Counted from the first letter of the stretch, positions 33,676 through 42,890 are shown. The stretch: 64,000 bases of DNA from G963704535 sp963704535 (GCA_963704535.1 OY969916.1:5270001-5334000); one strand, 5' to 3'. Numbers and translations: made by a program. The notes: generated by a model not told the origin, from the letters alone.

Positions 33676-35696
33676 TGGCTGAGATGGCTGCCCAACGACA
33701 CCCCTTTAACCTGACTCCTGGCGACGACTTCCCGGCCCACATCGCGCAAGCCGCCGCCCGGCACACGCCCGAGTCGCTGCTAGTGCTCGACGCCACCGGC
33801 TGCATCCTGCACGCCAACCCAGCCGCGTGGCAGTTGCTGGCCCGCCCGGCCGAGCAGATCATCGGCGCGCTGTTTGTCGAGCTACTTGACGAGGGCAGCC
33901 AGGACAAAGGGCGCGCGTTGCTGGATGCAGCTCATCTTGGGCCAACAGCCGTGTATGAGCTGAATATGCTGGGCGGCGATGCGCGGGTGGTGCTGGTCGG
34001 CTACCGGGCTGTGCCGCTCACGCCGGGCCAGTTGGAGCAGGCGACATCCGAAGGCCAGCTACTGCTGATCGGGCAGGCGCTGTCCACGACCGTCGCGACG
34101 ACCGAGCACCTGATCGTGCTCAACCGCCGGCTCAACGCGCTCTTCACGCTCGCAGCCGGCGCCTCGCGCTCACTGGTGCTCGCCGACCTGCTCCAGCAGG
34201 CCGTCGCACTGACCATAGCCGAGCTGGATCTCCAGGCCGGTGCGGTGTTCCTAGCCACCGCCCCGGTCGAGGTCGACAGCGTGCAACTCGTCGCCCACCA
34301 AGGCTTTACGCCGGCGTTCGTCAGCCGGCTGCCCGAGCTGCGCCGGCAGCCGCTGCTCGCCTTTCTGGAGGGCGCGGGTGACGCGCCGTCCGTCAGCAGC
34401 GGCGCCGCCGAGGATTTAGGGCTGGCGCCGGAGGACATGCTGATGCGAACCGGACCACTGCTGAGCGTGGCCGCCGTCCCGCTGCGGAGCGAGGACCGGC
34501 TCGTCGGCTGGCTGCTCGCCCTGAGCGACCGCTATCGCGCGTTCGGTGCCGGCGAGCTGGATACGCTATGCACGATCGGCAACCTGCTGGGGCCGCCGGT
34601 CGAAAATGCACATCTATATAGCGCGCTACTCGAAACAAGTGGCCAGTTGCGGGCGGTGCTGGACGGCATCGATAGCGGCGTGCTGCTAATCGACCGCGCC
34701 GGCATCGTGCGCTACACCAACCCGCGCCTGGGTACGCTGCTTGAGACCGATGTGGCGCGCTGGCCTGGGCAGCCGCGCGCCGCCGTCCTCACCGACCAAC
34801 TGCGCCCGCTCACCAACGCGGCGCCGATCTTCGAGGATGAGCTGTGGGAAGTCGCCGGGCCGGCGCAGCGGGTGCTACGCCGCTTCAGCGGCCCGATCTC
34901 CGGCCCGTCCGGCGCGCCGTTGGGCACAATCGAGGTGTATAGCGATATCACCCAAGTCCAGCAGATGAATCAACTCAAGGATGATTTCGTCGCCGCCGCC
35001 GCCCACGACCTGAAGACGCCGCTCACGGCCGTGAAGGGCTATGCACAGCTCGCACTCAGGACGGCCCGCCGTCTCGACCAGCCACGGCTACTCCAGCAGC
35101 TTGAAATGATCAAAGCCCGCAGCGACGAGCTGGCGCACCTGATGGACACGCTACTTGACCTGTCGCGCATCCAGGCCGGCCGCCTGCTGCTTGAGAGCGA
35201 CACCTTCCTCGTCGGCGAACTGGTCGCCGCCGTTACGCGGCACTTCGATTTCGACCTCCAGCGCCGGCAGCGCTCGATCGACGTGGAGCTGCCGGCCCAG
35301 CCGCTCGAAGTCACCTGGGACCGCGCCCGGATCGAGCGTGTGCTGATCAACCTGCTCGGCAACGCGCTCAAATACTCGCCCACGGGCGGCCCGGTCAGCC
35401 TGCGGGTCTGGGAAACGGCGCCCCACTCGAACGAAGTCGAGATCATGGTCACCGACCAGGGCATCGGCATCCCCCGCGCCGAGCGCGACCGCATCTTCGA
35501 GCGCTTCTACCGCGCACCACAGGCAGTCGAGGACGGTTTCAAAGGCAGCGGGCTTGGTCTGTACATCTGCCGCCGCGTCGTCCAGGCCCACAGTGGCCGG
35601 ATCTGGGTCGCCGACGCGCTCCACGGTGGCCACGGCACGACGATCCACGTCACCCTCCCGCGTCACCCTCTCAATACAGAAGAGGTGAAAGGGTGA
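33675..35696 (+). CDS. Soluble PAS-GAF-PAS histidine kinase
   Basis: The 673-aa protein has PAS (~30-130), GAF (~155-330) and a second PAS (~340-430). HisKA follows with the phosphoacceptor H444 in AAAAHDLKTPLTAV, then HATPase with N-box NLLGNALKYSP, G1 DQGIGIP and G2 GSGLGLYI. No transmembrane segments. The start is ATG at 33675, overlapping the B12-protein stop; an apparent extension upstream is another frame of that gene. No response regulator is adjacent. The stop lies in a GGTGAAAGG repeat. Confidence 0.92.
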   Translation: MAEMAAQRHPFNLTPGDDFPAHIAQAAARHTPESLLVLDATGCILHANPAAWQLLARPAEQIIGALFVELLDEGSQDKGRALLDAAHLGPTAVYELNMLGGDARVVLVGYRAVPLTPGQLEQATSEGQLLLIGQALSTTVATTEHLIVLNRRLNALFTLAAGASRSLVLADLLQQAVALTIAELDLQAGAVFLATAPVEVDSVQLVAHQGFTPAFVSRLPELRRQPLLAFLEGAGDAPSVSSGAAEDLGLAPEDMLMRTGPLLSVAAVPLRSEDRLVGWLLALSDRYRAFGAGELDTLCTIGNLLGPPVENAHLYSALLETSGQLRAVLDGIDSGVLLIDRAGIVRYTNPRLGTLLETDVARWPGQPRAAVLTDQLRPLTNAAPIFEDELWEVAGPAQRVLRRFSGPISGPSGAPLGTIEVYSDITQVQQMNQLKDDFVAAAAHDLKTPLTAVKGYAQLALRTARRLDQPRLLQQLEMIKARSDELAHLMDTLLDLSRIQAGRLLLESDTFLVGELVAAVTRHFDFDLQRRQRSIDVELPAQPLEVTWDRARIERVLINLLGNALKYSPTGGPVSLRVWETAPHSNEVEIMVTDQGIGIPRAERDRIFERFYRAPQAVEDGFKGSGLGLYICRRVVQAHSGRIWVADALHGGHGTTIHVTLPRHPLNTEEVKG

Positions 35697-35752
35697 AAGG
35701 GTGAAGGGGTGACTTTTCACCCCTTCACCCCTTCACCCCTTCACCCCTTCAT
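35687..35752. repeat. GGTGAAAGG/CCCCTTCAC repeat hairpin
   Basis: Three GGTGAAGGG-type units followed by four CACCCCTT units. It includes the kinase stop codon and ends 6 bp before the convergent guaB stop. Confidence 0.85.
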
Positions 35753-35757
35753 CACAG

Positions 35758-37228
35758 CTACCGCCGCTCGTAGTTCGGCGCCTCCTTCGTAATCGTCACG
35801 TCGTGGGGGTGGCTCTCGATCAGCCCGGCCATCGAGATCTTGATGAAGCGCGCTTCGCGCCGTAGCGCCTCGACATCCTTGGCGCCCACGTAGCCCATCC
35901 CGGAGCGCAGGCCGCCCACCAATCTGGAAGATCGTATCGCTGAGCGGCCCTTTATACGGCACCATGCCCTCGATCCCCTCGGCCACCAGCTTTTTGCTGT
36001 CCGCCTGGAAGTAGCGGTCGCCGCTGCCGCGCTGCATCGCCCCGATCGACCCCATCCCGCGGTAGGTCTTGTAGCTGCGCCCCTCGTACAGGATGGTCTC
36101 GCCGGGGCTCTCCTCGGTCCCGGCGAAGAGCGAGCCGATCATCACGCTGTGCGCCCCGGCCACCAGCGCTTTGGCGATATCGCCGCTGTACTTGATCCCG
36201 CCGTCGGCGATCACCGGGACGCCGAAGCGCTCGGCCGCCCGCGCGCACTCAGTGATCGCCGTGATCTGCGGCATGCCGGCGCCGGAGACCACCCGAGTCG
36301 TGCAGATCGAACCGGGACCCTGCCCCACCTTTACGCCATCCACCCCGCGCTCGCACAGCGCCGCCGTCCCCGCCCCGGTCGAGACATTGCCGGCGATCAA
36401 CTGGACGTTCGGGAACGCCTCGCGAATGCGAACCACCGCGTCCAGCACACCCTGCGAGTGGCCGTGGGCCGTGTCGATCGCCAGCACGTCGGTCCCGACG
36501 CGCACCAACGCCGCCGCCCGCTCCAGGTAGTCGCCCGAGGCGCCGATCGCCGCACCAACGCGCAGGCGGCCGTGCTCGTCCTTTGAGGCATTGGGGTGCT
36601 CGATCTGCTTCATAATGTCTTTGACCGTGATCATCCCGGAGAGCCTGCCGCGCCGGTCCACCACCAGCAGCTTCTCGATCCGGTGCCGGTGCAACAGCTC
36701 TTTGGCCTGCTCCAGCGTCGTGCCTTCGGGCACCGTCACCAGGTTCTGGGTCGTCATCAGTTCGCGGATCGGCCGGCTGCGATCAGTCTCGAAACGCAAG
36801 TCGCGATTGGTCAGGATGCCCACCAGGTCGCCGTCGCCGGTCGTGATCGGGATGCCCGAGATCCTGTACTCGGCCATCAGATCGAGCGCGTCGCCCACGG
36901 TCTTGTCGGCCCCCATGGTGATCGGGTCGATGATCATGCCGCTCTCCGAGCGCTTGACCTTGCGCACCATCTCGACTTGGTCGGCGATCGATAGATTCTT
37001 GTGGACAAAGCCGAGCCCGCCCTCACGCGCCAACGCAATCGCCAGCCGGTGCTCAGTCACCGTATCCATCGCCGAGCTGGTGATCGGGATGTTCATATGG
37101 ATGGATCGGGTCAACCATGTGCTGACGCTAGTGTCCGCCGGCACGACCTGCGATTCGGCCGGCACCAGCAGTACATCGTCAAACGTCAGCCCCTCGCGCG
37201 CGTACTTGTCGCTCCAATCGATAGTCAC
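35758..37228 (-). CDS. guaB: IMP dehydrogenase, single-base frameshift near the C-terminus
   Basis: Catalyses IMP to XMP, the committed step of GMP synthesis. It has N-terminal EGLTFDDVLLVPAES, a tandem CBS pair (~95-210), the catalytic loop GPGSICTTRVVSGAG and the flap MGSIGAMQRGSGDRYFQ. After SDTIFQI one extra base (about 35919) throws the frame. Removing it restores VGGLRSGMGYVGAKDVE to the TAG at 35758-35760; the 1471-bp span is one base over a multiple of three. The literal frame runs to 35741. Start GTG at 37228, AGGAGG upstream. A structured leader lies upstream. Confidence 0.9.
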
Positions 37229-37259
37229 GATGTTCCTCCTAATTAATTACTGATCGTAC

Positions 37260-37467
37260 GTCGTCACATTATCCGGGAGGAGCTTTTTTTGGAGGGCGGC
37301 CCCTCCAAACCTCCCCTTTGTTCAGTCGTGTGTCGTCACATTATCCGGGAGGAGCTTTTTTTGGAGGGCGGCCCCTCCAAACCTCCCCTTTGTTCAGTCG
37401 TGTGCCGTCACACCCTCCGGGAGGAGCTTTTTTGGAGGGCGGTCCCTCCAAACCTCCCCTTTGTTCA
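37260..37467. repeat. Triplicated 72-bp palindromic unit
   Basis: Three tandem copies of a unit containing GGGAGGAGC, a T-run, GGAGGGCGGCCCCTCC and CCTCCCCTTTGTTCA. The third copy is slightly shorter and diverged. The copies lie in the guaB leader. Confidence 0.88.
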
Positions 37468-37486
37468 CCTCAGTGGCGCGTGGTAA

Positions 37487-37521
37487 TAAAAATGCCCTCT
37501 GCGCGCACCGGCACAGAGGGC
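37487..37521 (-). terminator. Intrinsic terminator, leftward
   Basis: GCCCTCTG (37494-37501) pairs with CAGAGGGC (37514-37521). On the minus strand the stem is followed by ATTTTTATT. Confidence 0.7.
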
Positions 37522-37624
37522 GTTCGGGGGGAGACACAGGTGTCCGCCCCTAGAGAGCCAGGATCGATTGACCATTGTGGATAGCGCAGTAACCGCATTG
37601 CCTCAATACTGTCGATGGCAAGAG
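37487..37624 (-). ncRNA. Structured RNA or attenuated leader upstream of guaB
   Basis: Read leftward from the predicted start at about 37624 there are three stems: TTGCC with GGCAA, GGGGCGGACAC with GTGTCTCCCC, and a terminator GCCCTCTG/CAGAGGGC followed by ATTTTTATT. It has its own promoter and terminator and lies about 260 bp upstream of guaB. It is either a free small RNA or a transcription-attenuating guaB leader. No match to a known riboswitch consensus was recognised. Confidence 0.5.
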
Positions 37625-37630
37625 TTCGAT

Positions 37631-37660
37631 ACTATACTCCCAAGCAGGACTTCCCGTCAA
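37631..37660 (-). promoter_or_regulatory. Leftward promoter before the structured RNA
   Basis: On the minus strand TTGACG (37660-37655), an 18-bp spacer and TATAGT (37636-37631). Confidence 0.6.
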
Positions 37661-37870
37661 CACGATGCCGCCAAATTCCTGGCCGATGATAAAAGTGTCA
37701 CCTTCCCAGCGTTCAATGACAAAAGTGTAACATTAGCGCGCCCGCAGATCAAGGGTCAACGACGCTTGGTAGTGTATGGAACGGCATATCGAACCAGGAC
37801 CATCTCGTTGTTGCTCTGGTAATAGACCTGTGGTACGATGGCATTACAGTAAGAGAAGAGGACCACACAC

Positions 37871-38593
37871 GTGCAACTCGACGGAACCTTGGACCAATTT
37901 CCCTTACGCGAACTGATAGAGATGGTGGTCTACAGCTCGGTCACGGGCGTGCTCGAAGTGCGCGTCAGCGACGAGGTCGGCCAGATCTTCTTTCGGGACG
38001 GTCACCCCTACCACGCCCGCGCCGGCGTTCGGGGCGGCTTTGATGCTGTGCTCGCAATGTTCGAGCAGCATCATGCGCCGTTCCGCTTCGTCGCCGACAG
38101 CACCAGCGATGGCGAGACGCTCTGGATGGACCCGTGGGAGCTGATCGAGCGCGGCGAGTCGCAGGCACGGCTCTGGGCGCAGGTGCGGCCACACATCCCC
38201 AACCTCACCTGGGTGCCCTCACTGTGCAGCACCGCCAGCGCCGAGCATATCCATATCAGCGAAGGAGCCTGGCCGGTGCTCTCGTCTGTCGATGGCCAGC
38301 GAAGCGTCGCCCAGATCGCCGAGGCGCTCAATATGATGCCGCTTGACACGTGCGTGGCGCTTGTCAGCCTGCTTGAGCAGGGGCTGGTGGCTATCCGGCA
38401 GCCCCGCCCTGGGCTGCTCGAACCGCGCCGGCTCGCGCCGGACCTGCAACGCGACAGCGCCGCCCCCACCGGCGACTTCTTCGAGCGCCTGATGGCCAAT
38501 ATCAACCTCCCCGATCCGCACGACCAGGACCCCACCGATCAGGAGACGCAGATCAGGACGCGCTCCGAACGGTATGTCGACGACTGCAAGTAG
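37871..38593 (+). CDS. DUF4388 (PATAN-like) domain protein
   Basis: The 240-aa protein begins MQLDGTLDQFPLRELIEMV and has TGVLEVRVSDEVGQIFFRDGHPYHARAG, the characteristic DUF4388 core found in two-component and gliding-related proteins. The middle (GAWPVLSSVDGQRSVAQIAEAL...ALVSLLEQGLVAIRQ) resembles a winged-helix-like second half. No catalytic motif. The start is GTG 37871 after GAGGACC. Probably a signalling adaptor; partner unknown. Confidence 0.75.
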   Translation: MQLDGTLDQFPLRELIEMVVYSSVTGVLEVRVSDEVGQIFFRDGHPYHARAGVRGGFDAVLAMFEQHHAPFRFVADSTSDGETLWMDPWELIERGESQARLWAQVRPHIPNLTWVPSLCSTASAEHIHISEGAWPVLSSVDGQRSVAQIAEALNMMPLDTCVALVSLLEQGLVAIRQPRPGLLEPRRLAPDLQRDSAAPTGDFFERLMANINLPDPHDQDPTDQETQIRTRSERYVDDCK

Positions 38594-38625
38594 CCTCGAC
38601 ACACCCCTACCCCCGCCACACTCAT

Positions 38626-38633
38626 GCTATACT
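38626..38633 (+). promoter_or_regulatory. Extended -10 immediately before a start codon
   Basis: TGCTATACT ends only 7 bp before the ATG at 38641, which would give an essentially leaderless transcript. The same CATGCTATACTTG string precedes the PP2C gene. Confidence 0.55.
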
Positions 38634-38640
38634 TGAGGCC

Positions 38641-40893
38641 ATGACTCTGCCTCGCAAATTGCTGGTCGTGCTGCTGTGCTGCGCCGCCGTGGCATGGCTG
38701 GCCGGCCCCACCAGTCGCCTGTTGGTCGTGCTGCCGCTGCTGCTGTTTGGCCCCGGCTACCTGCTCGAACGTGCGCTGCCTGCGCCACCTCGCCCAACCC
38801 TCGGCCTGCGACCGGCGCTCTGGATGGGCCTGAGCCTAAGCATCGTCGCGCTACTCTACCAGTGGACTACGGCACTTGGCCTCACGCTCTCATCCACGTC
38901 GCTCAACGCGCTCGCGATCTGCTGCGGCGCTGGCATCGCCTGGCGAATCTGGCACCCTCCTCCATCCTCCATCCTCCATCCTCGGATACTCCCTCTCACC
39001 TTGTCATCTTGTCAGCTTGTCACCTTGTCAGGCGTAGCGCTGCTGGCGATCTTCGCGCTGACGCTCTGGACGCGCTTCATCCAGATCGCCGACCTGGCAC
39101 TGCCGGCGTGGGTCGAACTCGGTCCACCATGCGCTACTGGTCCGGGTCGCCATCGAGCGCGGCCAGGCGCCCTACTCGCTCCGCCCATACCTGCCGGTCG
39201 ATCAGCTCCCGTATCACTGGGGCTATCACGTCTTCCAGGCCGCCGTCACGCAGCTCTCCGGCCTGCCGTTGGAGCGGGCGATGCTCTGGGCCGGCCAAGT
39301 GCTCAACGCGCTGCATACACTAAGCGTGGCGGCGCTGGCGGCCTACCTGTGGAGAAGGCCGCTGGCGGGTGTGGTGGCCGGGCTGGTCGTCGGGCTGCTC
39401 TCGATCATGCCGGCCTACTACGTGAGCTGGGGGCGCTACACCCAGCTTACCGGGCTGCTGCTGCTGCCGCCGCTGGCGATCGCCTGGCTGGCCGGCATGC
39501 GCGCGCCCTCACGCCGCTGGCTGGCCTGCACGGCGACCCTGCTCGCCGGCCTGAGCTTGATCCACTTCCGCATCCTGATCTTCGCGCTCTGCTTCATGGC
39601 CGTGAGCGCGGCCATCAACCTGGTGATACCAAGCAGAGGAGAAGAGGAGAGATCATCACACCGCTTCACCCCTTTACCCCTTCACCCCCTCTCCTGGCGT
39701 AGGCTAGCATCTCTGCGCCCACGGCTCGGGTACATGGCTGCAAGCTGCGGGCTGGCGCTGGCGATGACCATCCCCTGGAACTGGAGCCTGGCGACGCCGG
39801 CGCTCGCACCGAGCGCCGGCTCGCAACAGGGGCTGGTCGGCGGCGGGGACTACAACCGGCTGACCGAAGCACTGCTATGGGCCGGGCACAATCGCCTGCT
39901 CGTCGCGCTCGCGCTGTGCGCGGCCCTGGCAGGGCTGCTCCAGCGCTCGCGCCCCGCTGTTGGGCAGGTCGGGTGGGTGGGTGCGCTGGTGCTGCTGGCC
40001 AACCCTGGATCACCGGCTATCTGCTGCCGGCGGTCGGCGCGGTACTCATCGTCTGGGGCGGGCTGCGGCGCCGGCCACCAGCCGTGCTGGCCGGGTGCGC
40101 GCTGGCGCTGCTAAACCCGGCGCTGGTGCGCTTCCCCTACCTCTGGCTGATCCCAAACGACGTCGTAGCGATCAGCCTGTTTATCCCGATCGGCGTGCTG
40201 ATCGGCGGCGGCGCCTGCCGGCTGGTACGCTGGGTGGAAACCTGGCCGCCGACCGCCGACCACCGACCACCGACCGTTGGGGGCCACGGAGGGCCTGCCT
40301 TCCAGGGTCGCGGTTCTCAATTCTCAATTCTCAATTCTCAATTCCCCCCCTCTGGATGGTCGATCGATAGCCACGTATCGCCGCGCCGAGGGGTGGTGCG
40401 CGGCCTCGCTGCGGCCCTAATACTGGTGGCCGCGCTATGGGGTGCGTGGGACTCGCGGAGCGTGATCAACCCGGCCACGGTCCTGGCGACCCCAGCCGAC
40501 GTCGCGGCGATCGCCTGGGTGGCCGAGCACACCGCCCCCGACGCCCGCTTTCTAATCAACGCGACCCCCTGGCTCCCCGACGCCGATCGCGGCGTGGACG
40601 GCGGCTGGTGGCTGCTGCCGCTGGCCGGGCGGTATGTCAGCACACCGCCGGTGCTCTTCACGTACGGGGCGCCCGACGAGGTGCGGGCCGCGCGCGCCGT
40701 GAGCCGGCAGGTCGCCAACTTCCGCCCTGGGCAGGAACAGCAGCTTTATCAGATGATCGCGCGCGAGCATATCACCCATATCTACCTTGGCCCACAGCCC
40801 GGCCCACTCTCCCCGGCGACCTTCGCCGACAACCCGGCCTTCGAGAAAATCTATGAGCGCGATGGCGTGATCATCCTTGCCGTCCACCTCTAG
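38641..40893 (+). CDS. Large polytopic membrane protein (glycosyltransferase-C-like topology), two frameshifts, repeat insertions
   Basis: About 750 aa after repair, with 12 or more hydrophobic segments and a soluble C-terminal domain (ADVAAIAWVAEHTAPDARFLIN...THIYLGPQPG). Frame 1 runs to LPAWV, where one extra base at about 39115 is followed by NSVHHALLVRVAIERGQAPYS. Near 40003 one C is missing between LLANP and WITGYLLPAVG. Three loops are built from spacer-type repeats: SSILHPRILPLTLSSCQLV (38953-39036), HRFTPLPLHPL (39640-39704) and DHRPPTVGGHGG...SQFSILNSQF (40248-40352). The family is not certain; it resembles uncharacterised membrane proteins of surface-glycan loci. Confidence 0.65.
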
Positions 40894-40896
40894 TCG

Positions 40897-40905
40897 TGCT
40901 ATGAT
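40897..40905 (+). promoter_or_regulatory. Extended -10 of the LuxR-Kelch gene
   Basis: TGCTATGAT, 29 bp before the ATG at 40935. Confidence 0.5.
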
Positions 40906-40934
40906 CCCCGGACATACAACAAAGACTGGAGCAT

Positions 40935-42365
40935 ATGACCAGCGAGACTTCCCAGATCAGCGAGCGCGAGCGCGAGATTCTGCGCCTCGTCGCCATGGGC
41001 GCGACGAATCAGCAGATCGCCAATGAGCTGAATATCAGCGTCAACACCGTCAAGGTGCATTTACGCAATATCTTCGGCAAGATCGGCGCGGCCTCGCGCA
41101 CTGAGGCGACGGTGTACGCGATCCGATCGGGGCTGGTCAGCGTCGACAATGGCGCGCGGGCGGCGCAGGACATGCCACTCGAACAGCCGATCGAGCCCGA
41201 TGCCCTCGCCCCCATGCTGGACGAGCCGGCCGAGGTCGCGGCGCCGCTCACCGAGCACGCACCCGATCAGATCGTGGTCGCGGAGCTACCGGCGGCAGCG
41301 GAGGAGCGGGCGGTCGTGGTGGTCGCTCCGGCCACCGTGCCTACCCGCGCCCGCGCCCGCCCGCCCCTGCTGTTGCTGATCGCGCTGGTGGTGATCGGCA
41401 TCCTCGCGACCGCGCTGATCTATACGCTGGTGCGCCAGCAGACCCCGCTCACCGCCGAGAATCCTACCGCCGTCCCGGTCCCCTCGTCGCAACCTGACCG
41501 CTGGAGGGCGCGCGCACCATTAGCCCAGCCATGTGCCGACTTCGCGGTGACGGCCTACGAAGGCAAGCTCTACATCATCGGCGGGCGCGAGGCGACCAGT
41601 GCAAGCGCGGCCGTCAATCGCTATGATCCCGCCAACGACACGACGGTGGCATTAAAGAGCCTGCCGCAAGCCGTCAGCCACGTTCACGCGGTCACGATCG
41701 GTGGGCAAATCTATATGCCGGGCGGGGAAGGCGCCGACGGCACGGTGCTGGATGTCTTCCAGGCCTATGATCCGCGCAACCAGCAGGCCGAGTCGCTCCC
41801 GCGCCTGCCGGCGCCGCGCAGCCGCTATGCGCTAGCCCACTTCGAGGGCCAGCTTTACCTATTCGGTGGATGGGACGGTAAGGAATATCGGGCAGAGGTG
41901 TTCATCTATAACCCCACAGCCGGGAAGTGGAGCCAGGGTGCCCCAATGCTGGCCGCGCGCCGTAGCGCGGGCGCGACGGTGGTCGGGAACTACGTGTATG
42001 TCATCGGTGGGGAGAACGCGAGTGGCGCGCTCCAAGTCAATGAGCGCTACGACCCGACAGGGACGAGTGGTGGGCGTTGGGAGAGTGTCGCCCCCCTGCC
42101 AGCCAAAGTCGCTACGCCAGCGATCGTGGGCTTCTCAGGGGTGATCAATCTGATCCTGGTCTTCAACTCGCAGTCGCATACGATCTACAAGTATGTGCCA
42201 AGCCCCGAATCCTGGAACAAGGAAGGTATCAGCGAGGATATCGCCGTATCGCCGCGCGTCGCCGACCTTGGCACGAGCGTGTTTCTCTTCGGGCCGGGGA
42301 GCAATGGCACAGTCTGCGCGCTCAGCGAGTACCGAGCCTTGTACACCTCATTCCTGCCCAGGTAA
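40935..42365 (+). CDS. LuxR-type HTH, single transmembrane helix and Kelch propeller protein
   Basis: 476 aa. The N-terminal LuxR HTH (residues ~8-68: SEREREILRLVAMGATNQQIANELNISVNTVKVHL) is followed by an acidic, Pro/Ala-rich linker (70-138), a basic stretch RARARPP and one transmembrane helix (144-166). About five Kelch repeats occupy 185-476 (LYIIGGREA, IYMPGGEG, LYLFGGWDGKEYRAEV, VYVIGGENASG). The topology places the HTH inside and the propeller outside, a ToxR-like one-step sensor. There is no phosphoacceptor domain. The ligand and target genes are unknown. Confidence 0.85.
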   Translation: MTSETSQISEREREILRLVAMGATNQQIANELNISVNTVKVHLRNIFGKIGAASRTEATVYAIRSGLVSVDNGARAAQDMPLEQPIEPDALAPMLDEPAEVAAPLTEHAPDQIVVAELPAAAEERAVVVVAPATVPTRARARPPLLLLIALVVIGILATALIYTLVRQQTPLTAENPTAVPVPSSQPDRWRARAPLAQPCADFAVTAYEGKLYIIGGREATSASAAVNRYDPANDTTVALKSLPQAVSHVHAVTIGGQIYMPGGEGADGTVLDVFQAYDPRNQQAESLPRLPAPRSRYALAHFEGQLYLFGGWDGKEYRAEVFIYNPTAGKWSQGAPMLAARRSAGATVVGNYVYVIGGENASGALQVNERYDPTGTSGGRWESVAPLPAKVATPAIVGFSGVINLILVFNSQSHTIYKYVPSPESWNKEGISEDIAVSPRVADLGTSVFLFGPGSNGTVCALSEYRALYTSFLPR

Positions 42366-42442
42366 CATCCTCTCCGGCGGGTGAGTCCCGTTCAGCGCAG
42401 GCAGCCTCGCCATCAACTCGAGAAGAAACCAACAGCCAGGCG

Positions 42443-42619
42443 CTATTCGCCATACCCCTCGCTCATCACATGCCGGTAGAGACGCTGGAGCATTTGCAAA
42501 GAGAGCGTTTCCTCATCCTGCTCGTGGCCAGGCAGCGGTGTTCGTTCCGCATAGTGGCGCCGCAGCCGATTCATAATCGCCTCGACGTATGCGCGCCGTT
42601 CGTCCGTTTCGGTGTTCAT
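42443..42619 (-). CDS. Small charged protein, 58 aa, unknown function
   Basis: Encodes MNTETDERRAYVEAIMNRL followed by RRHYAERTPLPGHEQDEETL and a helical end MLQRLYRHVMSEGYGE. The ATG at 42619 has AGGAG five bases upstream, and codon composition looks coding. The protein is predicted all-helical and highly charged, with no known motif. It is convergent with the LuxR-Kelch gene. Confidence 0.6.
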   Translation of the reverse strand: MNTETDERRAYVEAIMNRLRRHYAERTPLPGHEQDEETLSLQMLQRLYRHVMSEGYGE

Positions 42620-42730
42620 ACGCTGCTCCTGTTCACGAATTCATTAAGATTACGTTGAGATTATAGCAGGGAGTGTGCCAAGACCACAATACCCAAAAGT
42701 CCTGGGCAAGGACAGCACTTTCATCGACGG

Positions 42731-42759
42731 TTGCGCGATGGGAGCGCTCATGCTACAAT
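42731..42759 (+). promoter_or_regulatory. tRNA promoter
   Basis: Weak -35 TTGCGC, 17-bp spacer, then TACAAT preceded by TGC, about 30 bp before the tRNA. Confidence 0.55.
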
Positions 42760-42789
42760 GGCAGCGAAATTCTTTACAATCGGCGTCGC

Positions 42790-42873
42790 GGGGACGTGGC
42801 GAAATGGCAGACGCGCAAGTCTTAGGAACTTGTGGAGCAATCCGTGAGGGTTCAACTCCCTCCGTCCCCACCA
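42790..42873 (+). tRNA. tRNA-Leu (anticodon TAG)
   Basis: Acceptor GGGGACG pairs with CGTCCCC (7 bp). The anticodon stem is CAAGT/ACTTG with loop CTTAGGA, giving anticodon TAG. A long variable arm fits leucine, the T-arm contains GGTTCAACTCC, and the 3' CCA is encoded. Confidence 0.93.
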
Positions 42874-42890
42874 GCACCAGTTGAGCTTAT

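Larger units (their letters stand above)
37229..37870. other. Long intergenic region between guaB and the DUF4388 gene
   Basis: Contains a triplicated 72-bp palindromic unit (37260-37467), a leftward promoter, structured RNA and terminator (37487-37660), and two 16-bp direct repeats (ATGATAAAAGTGTCAC at 37686, ATGACAAAAGTGTAAC at 37716). No protein gene is supported. Confidence 0.6.
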
